Assembly (NCBI RefSeq): GCF_036898095.1 | Contig: NC_090750.1 | Span: forward strand, 87,391,770-87,455,769 | Source of the DNA: Palaemon carinicauda | Taxonomy: Eukaryota > Arthropoda > Malacostraca > Decapoda > Palaemonidae | Length of the DNA: 64,000 bases | Direction of reading: 5' to 3' | Shown: positions 1-10,776 of the stretch, piece after piece | How positions within the stretch are numbered: position 1 is the first letter of the stretch | Layout of the letters: every line of letters starts with the position of its first letter | Position numbers and translations under genes: made by a program | Notes under the pieces: generated by a model | What the model was told of the DNA's origin: nothing | Seen by the model: only the letters and a program-made list of their open reading frames with translations | Database searches by the model: none

Positions 1-409
1 TTGACTTCGGCCATAAGAGACTTATGATCACTAACCACCGACTCCACTTTGTCACCTAAAGCCTGAATGGCACGCAAAACAACAGACATATCAGGTTGAG
101 GGCAAATAGTAGGTTCGGGGGTAGCCACTACAGGGGGAGGAAAAGGTAGGGGATCATGAGGTGAGGAAAAAAGTGAAGAGCGAGAAGAACTCCTCCTAAC
201 TCTCTCTCTCTCTAACTTGGTTGAATACTTAAGAAATCGGACAAAATCAAGTTCCGAAAGTCCGGCGCATTCCTCACATCGATCTTCCAACTGACAGGGT
301 CTTTCCCTACAGTCAGAACAAGCGGTGTGAGAATCTACCGAGGCCTTCGGAATACGCCTATTACAAGACCTACATCGTCTATGGGGTGGGGCTTGTAAAT
401 GTCAGACAT
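1..409 (-). pseudogene. DIRS gag N-terminus, frameshifted, partial
   Basis: The N-terminus of a DIRS gag protein resembles those of DIRS-C and DIRS-D. The ATG is at 409-407. After about nine codons the frame is lost by a one-base indel near 381-392. In the shifted frame the conserved cysteine cluster C-x2-C-x4-C-x5-C-x2-C is clear (CSDC, then CRERPC, then QLEDRCEEC). A Ser/Arg-rich linker and the conserved segment RAIQALGDKVESV follow. Without that indel the frame would be open to the window edge. The role is inferred from position: the first ORF of DIRS elements is the structural gag-like protein. Confidence 0.75.
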
Positions 410-620
410 CTTGAATCAAAGAGTTAGCCAAGTGGGGATTCCAAATCAAGCAAAAAGATCGTTAACCATTAATCAGAACTAAATAATAGCTATCTAAGCT
501 AATATAGAAGTTTTCCAGTAAAGCGACAGCCGAAATCTGAGAGAAATACTTCACCAAAAGCCGTGAAAATACTCCAAGATCATAAGCGTATCCCAGAACG
601 TCTTGCCGGAAGCACGACAG

Positions 621-793
621 AGGAAAAATTGAGGAGGTGTCAACAAGAAGTACTGTAGTACCTGGCCACAGGTGGCGCTGGTGAGTACACCCCCTTCTAG
701 TATTGTGATAGCTGGCGTATCCCTCCCGTAGAATTCTGTCGGGCAACGGAGTTGACAGCTACATGATTATCGGGTAAGTTTAATATTGAAAAA
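621..793 (-). repeat. Right inverted terminal repeat of DIRS-B'
   Basis: This stretch is homologous to 30117-30290 and is the inverse of 23599-23757. It contains the ITR core motif GCGCCACCTGTGG, read inverted here. The element end is placed at about 793, where similarity to the DIRS-B terminus stops. Confidence 0.85.
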
Positions 794-1365
794 TACTTGT
801 TAGGAAAATAGGTACAACTCCTACAAATCTGTCATAAAACTACTGTATCCAAGCGACACAAGCAATAAGCATATTCAAACAAACCGTGCATCATGTCCCT
901 CAACTCATCATAAGATGTATTACTAACTCAGCTGGGTAAACATACTTTAAGAAAAACAAACAGTCTATGGGCCATATTTCAAACAAATACACATTGGTCA
1001 CATGCATCAACCACAGCAATACTGTTTACATATTGACAACTTACATTATTATAACCTTTGCCTTACATATGTTCAACAATATTGCAATTACCCCACACTG
1101 TTGAATTTTTCCCTTACCTAAATCATAACAGACTGTAACTAAAGTTAACTTGATAGATTTTAACGAAGGGATGGTATGCTATGCATAAGAATGTTACTGA
1201 AGCATCTATCCGATTTCCTCTTTTAATTGCCACGAACAAGCTGAGTATCACTCAAGCATGTTGCAACGCTTGGACTTTTTTCAGGTAGTTGTCTCATACT
1301 GTGAACACTCTATGCCCAGGCCATCCCAACATAAAGCTCTGTATGTCTTAAAATTGCATTTCTTC
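794..1365. other. AT-rich flank, no gene seen
   Basis: This is low-complexity AT-rich sequence between the DIRS-B' terminus and the SINE-like copy. No exon, ORF or RNA gene can be supported. Confidence 0.6.
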
Positions 1366-1768
1366 TTACTGCACTGTAATTGTTCAGTGGCCACTTTCCT
1401 CTTTGTAAGGTTAGAAGAGACTCTTTAGCTATGGTAAGCAGCTCTTCTCGGAGAAGGACACTCCAAAATCAAATAGTTGTTCTCTAATCTTTGGTAGTGC
1501 CATAGCCTCTGTACCATGGTCTTCCACTGTCTTGGGTTGGAGTTCTCTAGCTTGAGGGTACACTCGGGCACATTATTCCATCTTATTTCTCTTCCTCTTG
1601 TTTTGTTAAGTTTTTATAGTTTATATAGGAGATAATTATTTTAATCTGGTTGCTCTTCTTAGAATATTTTATTTCTCTCTGTTTCCTTTCCTCACTGAGC
1701 TAATTTCCCTGTTGGAGCCCCTGGGCTTATAGCATCCTGCTTTTCCAACAAGGGTTGTAGCTTAGCAA

Positions 1769-1829
<61 letters not shown>
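1366..1829 (+). mobile_element. SINE-like dispersed repeat, copy 1, with (AAT)n tail
   Basis: This repeat of about 400 bp is shared with 3356-3775 (inverted) and 18246-18595 (inverted, 5'-truncated). It starts near the phrase ACTGTAATTGTTCAGTGG. It ends in a conserved block of about 85 bases (TTGGAGCCC, then CTTATAG, then GGGTTGTAGCTTAGC) followed by (AAT)n from about 1770. The same final block ends the LINE fragment at 31960-33190. No coding capacity is seen. I infer a SINE, or a LINE-derived element, mobilised by that LINE. No clear pol III boxes were identified. Confidence 0.75.
1770..1829 (+). repeat. (AAT)n microsatellite tail
   Basis: About 20 AAT triplets end the SINE-like copy. Such simple-repeat 3' tails are typical of some LINE and SINE families. 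Confidence 0.95.
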
Positions 1830-1833
<4 letters not shown>

Positions 1834-3355
1834 GAATGCTAATGAGGAAGCAATTCTGTTTTTATGAAACTCCTGATATTCATATTGCTTTCACTCGAAG
1901 CTGCATCAACATCTATCCCTAATAAAAGATTTCACGGTCACTCTTCTTGCAAAATGCCTCCCCATCTGAGAACCACTATGCCATTTGCCAGTTGATGGCC
2001 ACTAACTAGTCGTTGATACATCTAACTCTTCAGTCTCTCATTGACTGGTAACTAAATAAGACGTCTTTATAATTTACGCGCGATTCAAATTGAATTTCAG
2101 CAGTTCTTTTTTAACTAATAATTAAAACTCCTAATTGCTTAGTCTACCAAAATACTTTCAGTAACAGATACATACTCAGAATATCCTACTAGCCTATCCC
2201 ATTCTGAGCATACAATATTTCTAATACCCCCTACCGTTTCAAATTCAATTGAAACCAACTCAGGAATTTCAGCCTCAACATTGGAGGAAACAAGGTCAGC
2301 AAAGGTCAGGCGAGTAGGGGAAATATGATTACTAGAATCCGAGTCAGAGCTGAAAACATGTTCTCTTTTCTATACATTTATATTCGCTATCTTTAGCCAG
2401 AACCTCTACAAAGTTAAAGTATTGGTTCATCTGATACCTTGGCAAAAGATTACACTTCCAGCACATATCCAAAGAACATGATTACTCCTACACAGCAAAA
2501 AAAGTGAGTGAGGGTGAAAGAAACCTATTGATGTTGCATTTTTAAAAAATCTGGGTTGAACACATTTAGGAGACATACATTTATGATCTTCAATAAATAA
2601 AGGAGTATAAACACTAAAAAATATAGATTGAAAATATTTATGAGCCACACAAACATGTCTTGGATCTATGCTTACAAAAAAAGAATTGGTTTTGCTTACA
2701 TATAAAAAGGAAGAGGCGTGAGCAGCCAGATCTATAGCACACCATCCCCTCTCGACAGGGAGACTACCATACATAGAGAGTAAATTTTCTATTACAAAGG
2801 TCAAATTTTCTCTTCAAGTACTGTAAGGAACAGCAATGAATTGCAGGTAGGGATTAACAAAATAAATGTGCATTGGATAATGAAAAAAAAATAAAAGGAA
2901 ATGACAGAGATTGAGGCAGATATCTAAAAACTTGTCAACCATTACCCAAGACACAAGTCATGTCTTAGGCAATGGGAATATGGCAATTTGTATTAGTATG
3001 CCAGGAGACATAAGTAAGTCCTGTCAATTAATGATGAGGATAATCAATGAGGATGCAATGCCATATGGCTTCCTTATTATAAAAAAAACACTTATAATAA
3101 AATGGTCATGACAATCACTAAATGAATAATCATGACCCTGAAATAAAGAAAGGTCAACTAACGACAGGACAGACTTACAATGCAGTCAGAAATTCTTTAT
3201 AGCAAACTTGGGAGAAGAATAGAATGTCATAGTGTATAGACTGATGCACAGACGATAAGGAAATTTCTTCAGAAAGATGAGCTAAAATTCTTAGTGTGAC
3301 TTCCTCATCCTAAAGTATTGTACAGTATAGCTTTTCTTCAATTAAAAACCTTATT
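1830..3355. other. AT-rich host DNA, no gene seen
   Basis: Both strands were read and only short chance ORFs appear (for example at 2427-2804), with no recognisable domain and AT-driven composition. Confidence 0.55.
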
Positions 3356-3775
3356 AATATTATTACTTGCTAAGCTACAACCCTAGTTGGAAAAGCAAGA
3401 GGCTATAAGCCCAGGGCCTCCAACAGGGAAAATAGCCCAGTGAGGAAAGGAAACAAGGAATAATAAAATTTTTAAGAAGAGTAACAACATTAAAATAAAT
3501 ATCTCCTATCTAAACTATAAAAACTTTAACAAAACACGAGGAAGAGAAACAAGACAGAACAGCGTGCCAGAGTGTACCTTCAAGCAAGAGAACTCTAACC
3601 CAAGGCAGTGGAAGACCATGGTACAGAGGCTATGGCACCACCCAAGACTAGGGAACAATAGTTTGAATTTGGAGAGTCCTTCTCCAAGAAGAGCTCTTGA
3701 CCACAGCTATAAAGTCTCTTCTACCCTTAACAAGAGAAAAGTGGCCACTGAACAATTATAGTGCAGTAACCCCTT
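3356..3775 (-). mobile_element. SINE-like dispersed repeat, copy 2 (inverted)
   Basis: This is the reverse complement of the 1366-1829 repeat. It begins on the plus strand with TTATTACTTGCTAAGCTACAA (the 3' end) and ends near GAACAATTATAGTGCAG (the 5' end). It has a shorter (TTA)n tail than copy 1 and no coding capacity. Confidence 0.75.
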
Positions 3776-4633
3776 GGGTGGAGAAGAATTGTTTGGTAAT
3801 CACTGTGTTGCCAGGTGTATGAGGACAAAGGAGAATAAGCAAAGAATAGGCCAGACTATTCGCTGTGTGTGTGTGTAGGCAAAGTGAAAATGAATCGTAA
3901 CCAGAGAGAAGGATCCAATGAAGTACTGTCTGGCCAGTCAAAAGACCCTATAACTCTCTAGCGGTAGTATCTTACCAGGTGGCTGGTGCCCTGGCCAACC
4001 AACTACCTAGATCTTTACAAAAAATTTTCTTTAAACTGGAATACAGCAGTCTGTTATCTAAAATAGCAGTACTATAGATAATTCTGAATTTAAGTATACT
4101 TGTATATACAAGTATATTATGCAGAAATATTCAATTAAAGTTGGTATCTAAGCAAAATTCTCCAGGAAAAACTCTATTTGAAGTCCCTTTCACAAATTAC
4201 ATAGGAAAAAATTAAACTTTCAATATCTCCCAGCCTTCTGAATTTTAAATCACATCAAACTTTAATTAACTCTTATAATAACCATGTTTTGAAATATAGA
4301 GTTTTCATATAAATAATAAAAGCACAAAATGGGAGAAATCTTTGTATAATGGTCGTATAGTATAAGGACAATTAAAAAAAGTTCTAACATTACTGTAAAA
4401 GCAACAAATATTTCAGTTTACTTTACAACTACCCTGAAAAGAACAAATACTGCTGTGGCCAAGCTAGTAGACCATGCAAAGATGATTTAAAACAGGTCCA
4501 TATATACACATACAGTACAGGATAAAGATTAATAAAATGCTCAAGCACAAGTCGTCAAGCAGTCAGATTTAGTAACAGGAATTGAAAAGGGATAAAAGAA
4601 AGAGAGAAACCTTAATCTTTTAAGAGTTGCAGA
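3776..4633 (-). other. Presumed 3' UTR and downstream flank of the distal UBASH3 last exon
   Basis: This stretch lies just 3' of the stop codon at 4634-4636 on the minus strand. It is AT-rich without a coding signal. A possible ATTAAA polyadenylation signal occurs on the minus strand near 4260-4268. The transcript end cannot be fixed from sequence alone. Confidence 0.4.
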
Positions 4634-4759
4634 TCAATGTAAAAGAATCCTCCAGTCATAATGAGCTTGTCCAGTATTGGAGACGGGCATGACAGGCTGG
4701 GCCAGGGACCAGTGACCGTCTGGCCACTCTACAGCCATGCTTGTGGAGCAATACGGAAT
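4634..4759 (-). CDS. UBASH3: UBASH3 alternative last exon, distal copy (H2)
   Basis: This 126-nt terminal exon encodes 41 residues plus TGA (4634-4636). It begins IPYCSTSM and ends DWRILLH. Its acceptor, at 4760 and beyond, is preceded by a pyrimidine-rich tract ending CGACCACAG. Phase 0 matches the donor of the exon at 17299. It aligns along its length with the proximal last exon (16866-16991): shared PY near the start, HW in the middle, PV motifs, and a D-W-R-x-L-L tail, about 18 of 41 positions identical. In the family this segment is the C-terminal strand of the phosphatase domain. The exon could be an alternative 3' end of UBASH3, or a remnant of a partial gene duplication. An intact frame and acceptor favour the first. 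Lack of seen transcripts limits certainty. Confidence 0.8.
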   Translation of the reverse strand: MPYCSTSMAVEWPDGHWSLAQPVMPVSNTGQAHYDWRILLH

Positions 4760-5839
4760 CTGTGGTCGCAAGAAGAAAGTTTTATCCATTCACCCGAGGT
4801 TTCCCATTACAGCTTGCACAACAACGATTGAAGAGAAAGAGTTGAAATAATGCAATACTAGAAAAGCATTAGGAAGAAATAAACACTGGTTACAGTACTC
4901 AATTTCATTAACAATTTAGAATATTCATAGCATTTCTTATAAGATCTGATTTTAATTCATTAATCCAATTTTACTAAATAAGGTAGTTATACAATATAAA
5001 GATGACCTACAAGCAAGGAATCAATACCACAAGACTAAAAAATCTATTGAGAAACCACCTTTATGAGTAAAGACCAACTGTACAACCAACATGACGTATT
5101 GTGAATAAGTGCACACAAAACTATTCATTTGACAAGGCATTACTCATTTCTAGATCATCTTTACACTATTATTACCAAAGCCTCTTCATACATATACCAA
5201 ACCTTCTAAGTTTTCTGTTACAACAGTTATTCAAGAATATCATACAAAACAATTTTAATCTGAAACCTATGTAACTACTGCAACTACTTTCTTCTTGCTA
5301 CAGTAATGGTATTCTTTCATCCATGGTTTTTCTTTTCTGTAGCCAAATTAGCCATCAAGATATCCGTAACTTTGGTTTTACAGTTAAATGAAACATAAAC
5401 AAATAAGAAAAGTGCTTTCATGCAACTTAACAAAGGCGTCATCAGTAATAAGATATGATTTTACAGTACACATTCACCTGACAAAGTAGCTTTCATCTAG
5501 ATTAGTATTTTCCTGATACTGTATGTTGTTTCAACCAAGTACTATGAATTATGGAAATCACAAATCCAAGATTTTTATTTCTTTTCCATCTCCTAATTTC
5601 TGCTGCGTCACTTCTAAGTATAAAGTAAGTTACAGAGTTGAAGGTGAGTAATTCCAGAAGTAATCACGGGTGTAGGAGTCTAAGTGTTAGTTCTTCAAAG
5701 ACAAGAGAAGACTCGGAAGACATTGTCACCGATGAGCCAAAAGTTCCTGTTCGCGTACAAACCGCTGCCTTATCTCACTCTGTTTGCTGATACGACTGTT
5801 CCATGTCTTAACAGCAATCTTTGATTCTCTATTTTATGA
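4760..5839 (-). other. Intron sequence upstream of distal last exon
   Basis: AT-rich intron of UBASH3 (17298 to 4760 if the distal exon is used). No further exon or element is recognised. Confidence 0.5.
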
Positions 5840-6347
5840 TTAATCATGAGACTGTGCTTTCCAACTGAACAGAATTCTCAGATCATAGTCAAAGGGAAGC
5901 AGACTATTTTGAACCTGGAGCAATGTTTTCTGGATTGAGACAGGCAAGTTGACCATCAGGATGACCCAAGAGGCAAATCCCAATTGAGTAGGTACCAGAA
6001 AAGGTGAGAGTGAACACTCAGGAGCAATAAAGTTTGAAATTCCATGTTTGAACTGGTAACTAAAGCACTGATGACGAAGAGGAAGTACCTCCTGTATGAC
6101 AGAATGATGGGTATCTAGATACATGTATCCTTCAGGTTCAATGGGAGTCTTCTTCCTGGTGGCAAACCCTACGGTATTTGCCGTAGTCAAAGAAGGGGAA
6201 GGAGGTTGGCTCGCGGGTAACAGTCGATTTTTCCACTGGAAGTGCTGACTGTAAACCCCTAGAGAAATGTCTGGAAGACTTTGACAGTGCTTTTCCCATT
6301 GACACTCCTTCGGCACCCAAAGGTCCAATTATAACTAGCTGCAGCAT
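5840..6347 (-). pseudogene. Degenerate DIRS reverse-transcriptase remnant
   Basis: Two overlapping minus-strand frames together show weak similarity to the DIRS RT finger/palm region. Examples are a stretch HHSVIQEVLPLRHQCFSYQFK, comparable with the IPIHPSSRKYLRF...YQFK segment of DIRS-E, and a hydrophobic segment where the RT palm would be. No intact YLDD motif remains. The frame changes near 6140-6330. This is an old dead copy in the intron before the distal UBASH3 exon. Confidence 0.45.
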
Positions 6348-6633
6348 AAGGCAGGTCTTTGCCTAATGCCTCAGAAGTTCAAGTTTGAATAATTGGTCTG
6401 CATTTTGGGAATGTTGAATTCCAGGTCGAGGCGAGTATATGGCTGCACCCAAACAGTAGTCTAACAGACAGCTGATTAGGCTGATCCTAAAAATGTTTTA
6501 CATGGCAACAATGGGTCTATGTTGTCAGTCCTGCAATCACTGAATCAATGGACATCAGAAAAGGTCCACCTCCTCAGCTAGAATGTGGAAGAAGGGCATA
6601 GTTCTTCATCTCCACCACCCATGAGTGTGGTTG

Positions 6634-6972
6634 CTAATGGCAGGAGCAGGAAATTCTGAAACTTCTTCCAGGGGAGATAGTTTCCAATACAAACTCGTCC
6701 TGGAACAAGATGGCAAGCAGGTAGTGGTAGCAACGTGTGCTGATACCATTCCCCAATAAGGGAAGGCTCTCAGCATGCACCACTTCCAACTTTCCTGAAG
6801 AGAGAGAGAAAAGAGGAACTTTCAGGAAGAGGAAGGAAGGGTGGAGCCTTTTATTCCTTACGGCAGTGTTTGTGCTCATTCTTGTGAAACAGCACAAGTA
6901 GTGGGAGTAAGAACACCTGTACTGCTTACCAATACATCTACTTCGGATGGGCACGGTTCTGATACATATCAA
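6634..6972 (-). pseudogene. Possible degenerate DIRS gag fragment
   Basis: A minus-strand frame contains ESLPLLGNGIS, comparable with RSLPLWGESLFP of the DIRS-A gag. The rest cannot be aligned by eye. Order and spacing relative to the RT remnant at 5840-6347 and the RNase H remnant at 7780-7880 do not fit one collinear element, so at least two old insertions or a rearrangement are implied. Confidence 0.3.
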
Positions 6973-7541
6973 CGTAACTAATGAACAAAACGAGAATGAA
7001 CTCGCATCCCTTCCCAGAGCGGGAACATTTCGGTACTAGCCCTGTCTCCCATGGGGAAAGAAACGGTTCGGGTCACGTGTACGCGACTCCTATCAACCAG
7101 TCCCCCCCGGATTTCTTTGATGCCTTCATCCTCTCAACATTTCTTTGAATACTCCTTCCTTGCCTTAGGATACTCGCCACCTCGTCTGTGGACAAAACAG
7201 CGTGATAGAATGCCTGTCCTTGGTTGGGGAGGATCCTTACCGAAGATCATGCGAAAACAACATGGTATCTATATGCTTGTATGAATGCTGATATCGTCAC
7301 CTATTCTAATCTCTATCATGAGAAATAGCTGGATGGCCTTGGCATCCAGGGAACTCTTGAGCAATGGGAACACATGTCCTGGACCACTTTCTGAGTGTAG
7401 GAAGATCTAGGTCATGGAATAGTTTTGGTTTGTCAGAGGATCTTCTTGAAAGATTTCTGGTCTGCCTCTAATTAATTTTTCTGGAAGAAACAAGTAACAA
7501 CAGATAGATGTACAAGTTCCCTGGCAACTCAAATGTAATGA

Positions 7542-7880
7542 TCACAAGAACGAGTGTAAGTACCGATAGCTGCGGTTCGCAATCGTGTGGTTCACGATCG
7601 TGCAGTTCACAATTGTGTGGTTCACAATCAATTGGTTCCCCATCATGTGGGTACCAATCGCACTGATCCCAATTCCAATTGCAGCACGCAGCTGCTCCTG
7701 TGGCAAACGATGATCATGGAGATCAAGCGTGAGGGGACTTGTCTTGCTGGATGAAAATACAATCGGAACATTCCCAAGAAAACAAATAAAAACTCCTGTG
7801 GTGTTGTAGCCCATCAATACTACCATGTACCTCCTCCAATGTTCCTGGAATGTTTGCAGTGCTATAAATGCTGCTTGCAT
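7542..7880 (-). pseudogene. Degenerate DIRS RNase H fragment fused to repeat-rich sequence
   Basis: The first 30 residues of this minus-strand frame (QAAFIALQTFQ, then VVLMGYNTTGV) match the RNase H region of DIRS-E (VFLALQQFQ, then VVVMSDNTTVV). The catalytic Asp of SDNTT is replaced by Tyr (GYNTT). The following frame is unrelated and runs into a 15-bp tandem repeat. This is a dead fragment. Confidence 0.6.
7572..7646 (-). repeat. 15-bp tandem repeat, about five units
   Basis: Units of the type GTTCACAATCGTGTG occur about five times with point differences. Fifteen bases keep frame, giving a VNHTI-like pentapeptide on the minus strand. It resembles the short tandem repeats in DIRS gag genes further right. 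Confidence 0.7.
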
Positions 7881-10169
7881 TTCAAAATTGTAAGCAGCAG
7901 TCTGTACAGCTACAGAAAAGCTTCCAAGGCATGCTGATGTGAAGTGATCAATGAGGGAACCCTATACAACACACAAATTTTTCGATACAGATTCGAAGCC
8001 TTCCTGCTCCTGAAGCATACTACTTGGAGACCGAGCCAGGGGATTATACATAAAAACTTCAGCTACAGGCAAACTTGATAAGGAGAGAAAAGAGCTATAA
8101 AATCTCTTTGGCATTATTTTTGGGCATTACCAAGGATGGTGCCAAAGAAGAATGAGCCTTCTCCCTTCCTCCTCAAGACATAGGCCTGCTACTGAACGGG
8201 TGGCTACAACCTGCATTCAGTCCATGGAGAGGATTGCGAGCAATAATACCACCTCCCCTATAAGAAGCGCAAAAATAGGTGGATCTAATATTGATCTAGC
8301 TATAAACCATTTACAGCATTCATCCATTCCCCAGCTTTTACAAAACTCCTGTTTCACATCCATGATAAATCAAACTATCAACTATTCCCTTCTGAAAGAA
8401 AAAGATCGAAGCTTTTGGATAAAAGTGAAGAATCTTTGATATTTCCTATTTTAAAGAATGAAAGGTTTGTATACACATAGGAACAAAGGATAATTTAGAT
8501 GTAACCTTATTCTAAAAATAAGAAATTATGTTTTTATACAATGTTTCTATTTAAAACTGATCATGATAGAACACAAACCAATTGTACATTACAACACTTC
8601 TTCACTATTTTTCCTTAACTGCTACTGGCAAACTCTGACATATCTCATGCATCGAGGTCAGTTTTCATTCTATTTGTGGGGCTTCTCTGTATACAGTACA
8701 GTATTATGAAAAGATTTTCAATAGAAAATATAAATAAATATAAAAAAAAATATTCAATGCATAAAGATCACAAAAAACAAATGGGCACCCACACCCCTAA
8801 AGGCAAACATAAAAATGTGTGGTAACATATTGTAATCTTTAAGAAATGAAAATGAGAAAGAGTTTAAATACAGTATTTTTTCTTGAAAACGTGGCAAAAA
8901 TCCAATGCTATTCACATTATGCTATTCACAATTTTCATGATATATGTTGCACCATTTTTTTTTCATATTCACTGGTACAGTAAAACTAAAGCATTTAACT
9001 CTTCTTACTAATATCAACCAGTGATTTCGAATTGAATTTATCATAAATATCTGTAGTAAAATGAGAGACTTTCGTACTTAATACCCTAAATGATATTTTA
9101 ATCATTTGAGCTTGGAAAATCAATCTAGAGTACAGTACATCTTATTTTGTAAATCAAAATGCAGCTATTATATCTTTTTTATGTGTATCTAATATTTTTG
9201 CTTAAAGTAACCATATATTCAAAGTAGCACACAATCCTCATCATTAACAAAGATCTTAACAGTTCTCTCCTCTTTTATAGAAATTCTATCCTTGAATTTC
9301 CATCTGTCCTTATCTGTACCCATTTCACTATAATCTTGTAATTAATTGAATTGTACCTTTCTGATTATATAACAAGATTATCTCAATCTGGAATCTCCTA
9401 CATTTTCTTTATATTTCAATCTCTGCTGCATCGAACACAGGTCTTATAAATTGCGACATAATAAATCTGTTAATCTCTTTACTAAAAGCATAGAATTACC
9501 TTATCATTAGCCTGGCAATCTCTCTTTATTTTATCCAAGCTGTTACTACATTTTCCTTTCTGCCACTCAATTCCAGTCAAAAGATCAAAGTACTTAGGCA
9601 TGGTAACAGAAATGTTCTACCTTTTCAAAGTTTGTCTGTCTGTCCACAATAATATAACCCTCTCCATTACTGCAAAAGGAATTCTTCTACAATATGCCTC
9701 TGTGATAAATTTTCCTCAGTAACAAGTCACATTGATGTTGACATTTTCCTTAACCTCTCTAAAAGGTCTTAAAACTTTAAGAATTTCTTTAAAGATTCAC
9801 AAATAAAATAATCTACTGTCATAACATTTACTGCAAAAATTATGCAAGAAGTATTTGATAATAGCAAATCTCAATTGCTACTCTTATTGAAGCAGCGGAG
9901 ATCAACAGTTGGGATGAAATCTAAGTACAGTATAAATGTAAAATATTCTATCAAAAAGTTTTTCGGTACAATGAACACAATCAGCCAAGACAGCCAAAAG
10001 GGCAAATAAATTTCTGGAAATCTGAGGCAAGCAACAAAAAAAAAATATACGATAAATCGACACAAACTCGGAACTACATAAAAGTTTCAAAGATTCAAAT
10101 AGTACCAAAATCAAATAAAGACATTATTAATCTCACATATTACCTATCATTCCTATGATCAATAAAATA
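7881..10169. other. AT-rich intron, no gene seen
   Basis: Between the DIRS debris and DIRS-A both strands show only short AT-rich ORFs. From about 8450 the stretch is very AT-rich, with recurring TACAGTA words. Confidence 0.5.
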
Positions 10170-10385
10170 AAAAATTTTAAGTAATTTTTATTTTTCCTAA
10201 CATACTTACCGAGAACTACTTTCTTTTGGAGTCACTTGTGATCTCTCTTTCTCGACCAAGGTTTTTCCCGCCGTTACCCCCCTACTCTGCTCTACATAGG
10301 CCTACCCCTGCCGCCAAGGAATGCGCCCTGAGGGCAGGATTAGGGCAGGTCACTGCTTCTCTGGGTCATTCTCCTCATTAAGTTC
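10170..10385 (+). repeat. Left ITR of DIRS-A
   Basis: Inverted match to 16384-16584. The tip reads CATACTTACCGAGAAC, and both share an extended body (GGTTTTTCCCGCCGTTACC, then GGCAGGATTAGGGCAGG). The extreme tips differ, which is the usual DIRS asymmetry. Confidence 0.92.
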
Positions 10386-10449
10386 GTCGTTTAGCCCAAC
10401 TTGGCAATGGAAGGATGGCACTCGGGGACGGAAGGAAGGGCCATTACCC

Positions 10450-10550
10450 GAAAGTAGTTCTCGGTAAGTATGTTAGGAAAAATAAAAATTACTTAAAATT
10501 TTTGATTTGTTCCAACACAAAATACTTACCGAGAACTACTTTCTTTTGGA
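10450..10550 (+). repeat. Internal complementary region of DIRS-A
   Basis: The first half is the reverse complement of the left terminus (AGTTCTCGGTAAGTATG, then AGGAAAAATAAAAATTAC). The second half is the reverse complement of the right terminus (TTGTTCCAACACAAAATAC, then ACCGAGAACTAC). In the DIRS replication model this region templates the circle junction. A G-rich purine tract lies immediately outside it (10424-10440). Confidence 0.9.
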
Positions 10551-10776
10551 GACTTATACTTTAGGAGGCGGGAGTGCTATTCTGACACTTGACTCGGCAC
10601 GTAGGGCCTAGAGGGCTATGGAATGCGGGGGCCTATCAGAGTGCGGGAGTGAGGGTAACTGCGCAACCTTACGCTATTATCTAAGACTTACCTCTTAAAA
10701 AACTTCTTCTGACGATTTCCTCCGGATGTATTCGCGAAGAATGTGTTCATCGTTGGGGACAGCCTCTGGCCTACCG

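Larger units (their letters stand above)
1..793 (-). mobile_element. DIRS-B' : 5' end of a DIRS retrotransposon, cut by the window edge
   Basis: This is the 5' part (minus-strand sense) of a DIRS element. The outer 170 bases (about 621-793) match the right ITR of DIRS-B at 30117-30290 almost base for base, including the conserved tip that reads GGGTAAGTTTAATATTG on the plus strand. The next bases inward are a leader and then the gag start at 409. The rest of the element lies left of the window. The ITR contains short open frames that recur in every copy and are not genes. Confidence 0.9.

Noticed and set aside
462..746. Recurring short ORFs in the ITRs (also 23648-23842, 29977-30243, 35780-35977, 41820-42080, 48254-48439)
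   Set aside because: They coincide exactly with inverted terminal repeats and arise on either strand; conservation is of the repeat, not of a protein.
4634..4759. Distal last exon as the end of a separate, neighbouring UBASH3 paralogue
   Set aside because: No other phosphatase exons lie between 4760 and 16865; a lone extra last exon is simpler, although a degraded partial duplication cannot be excluded.
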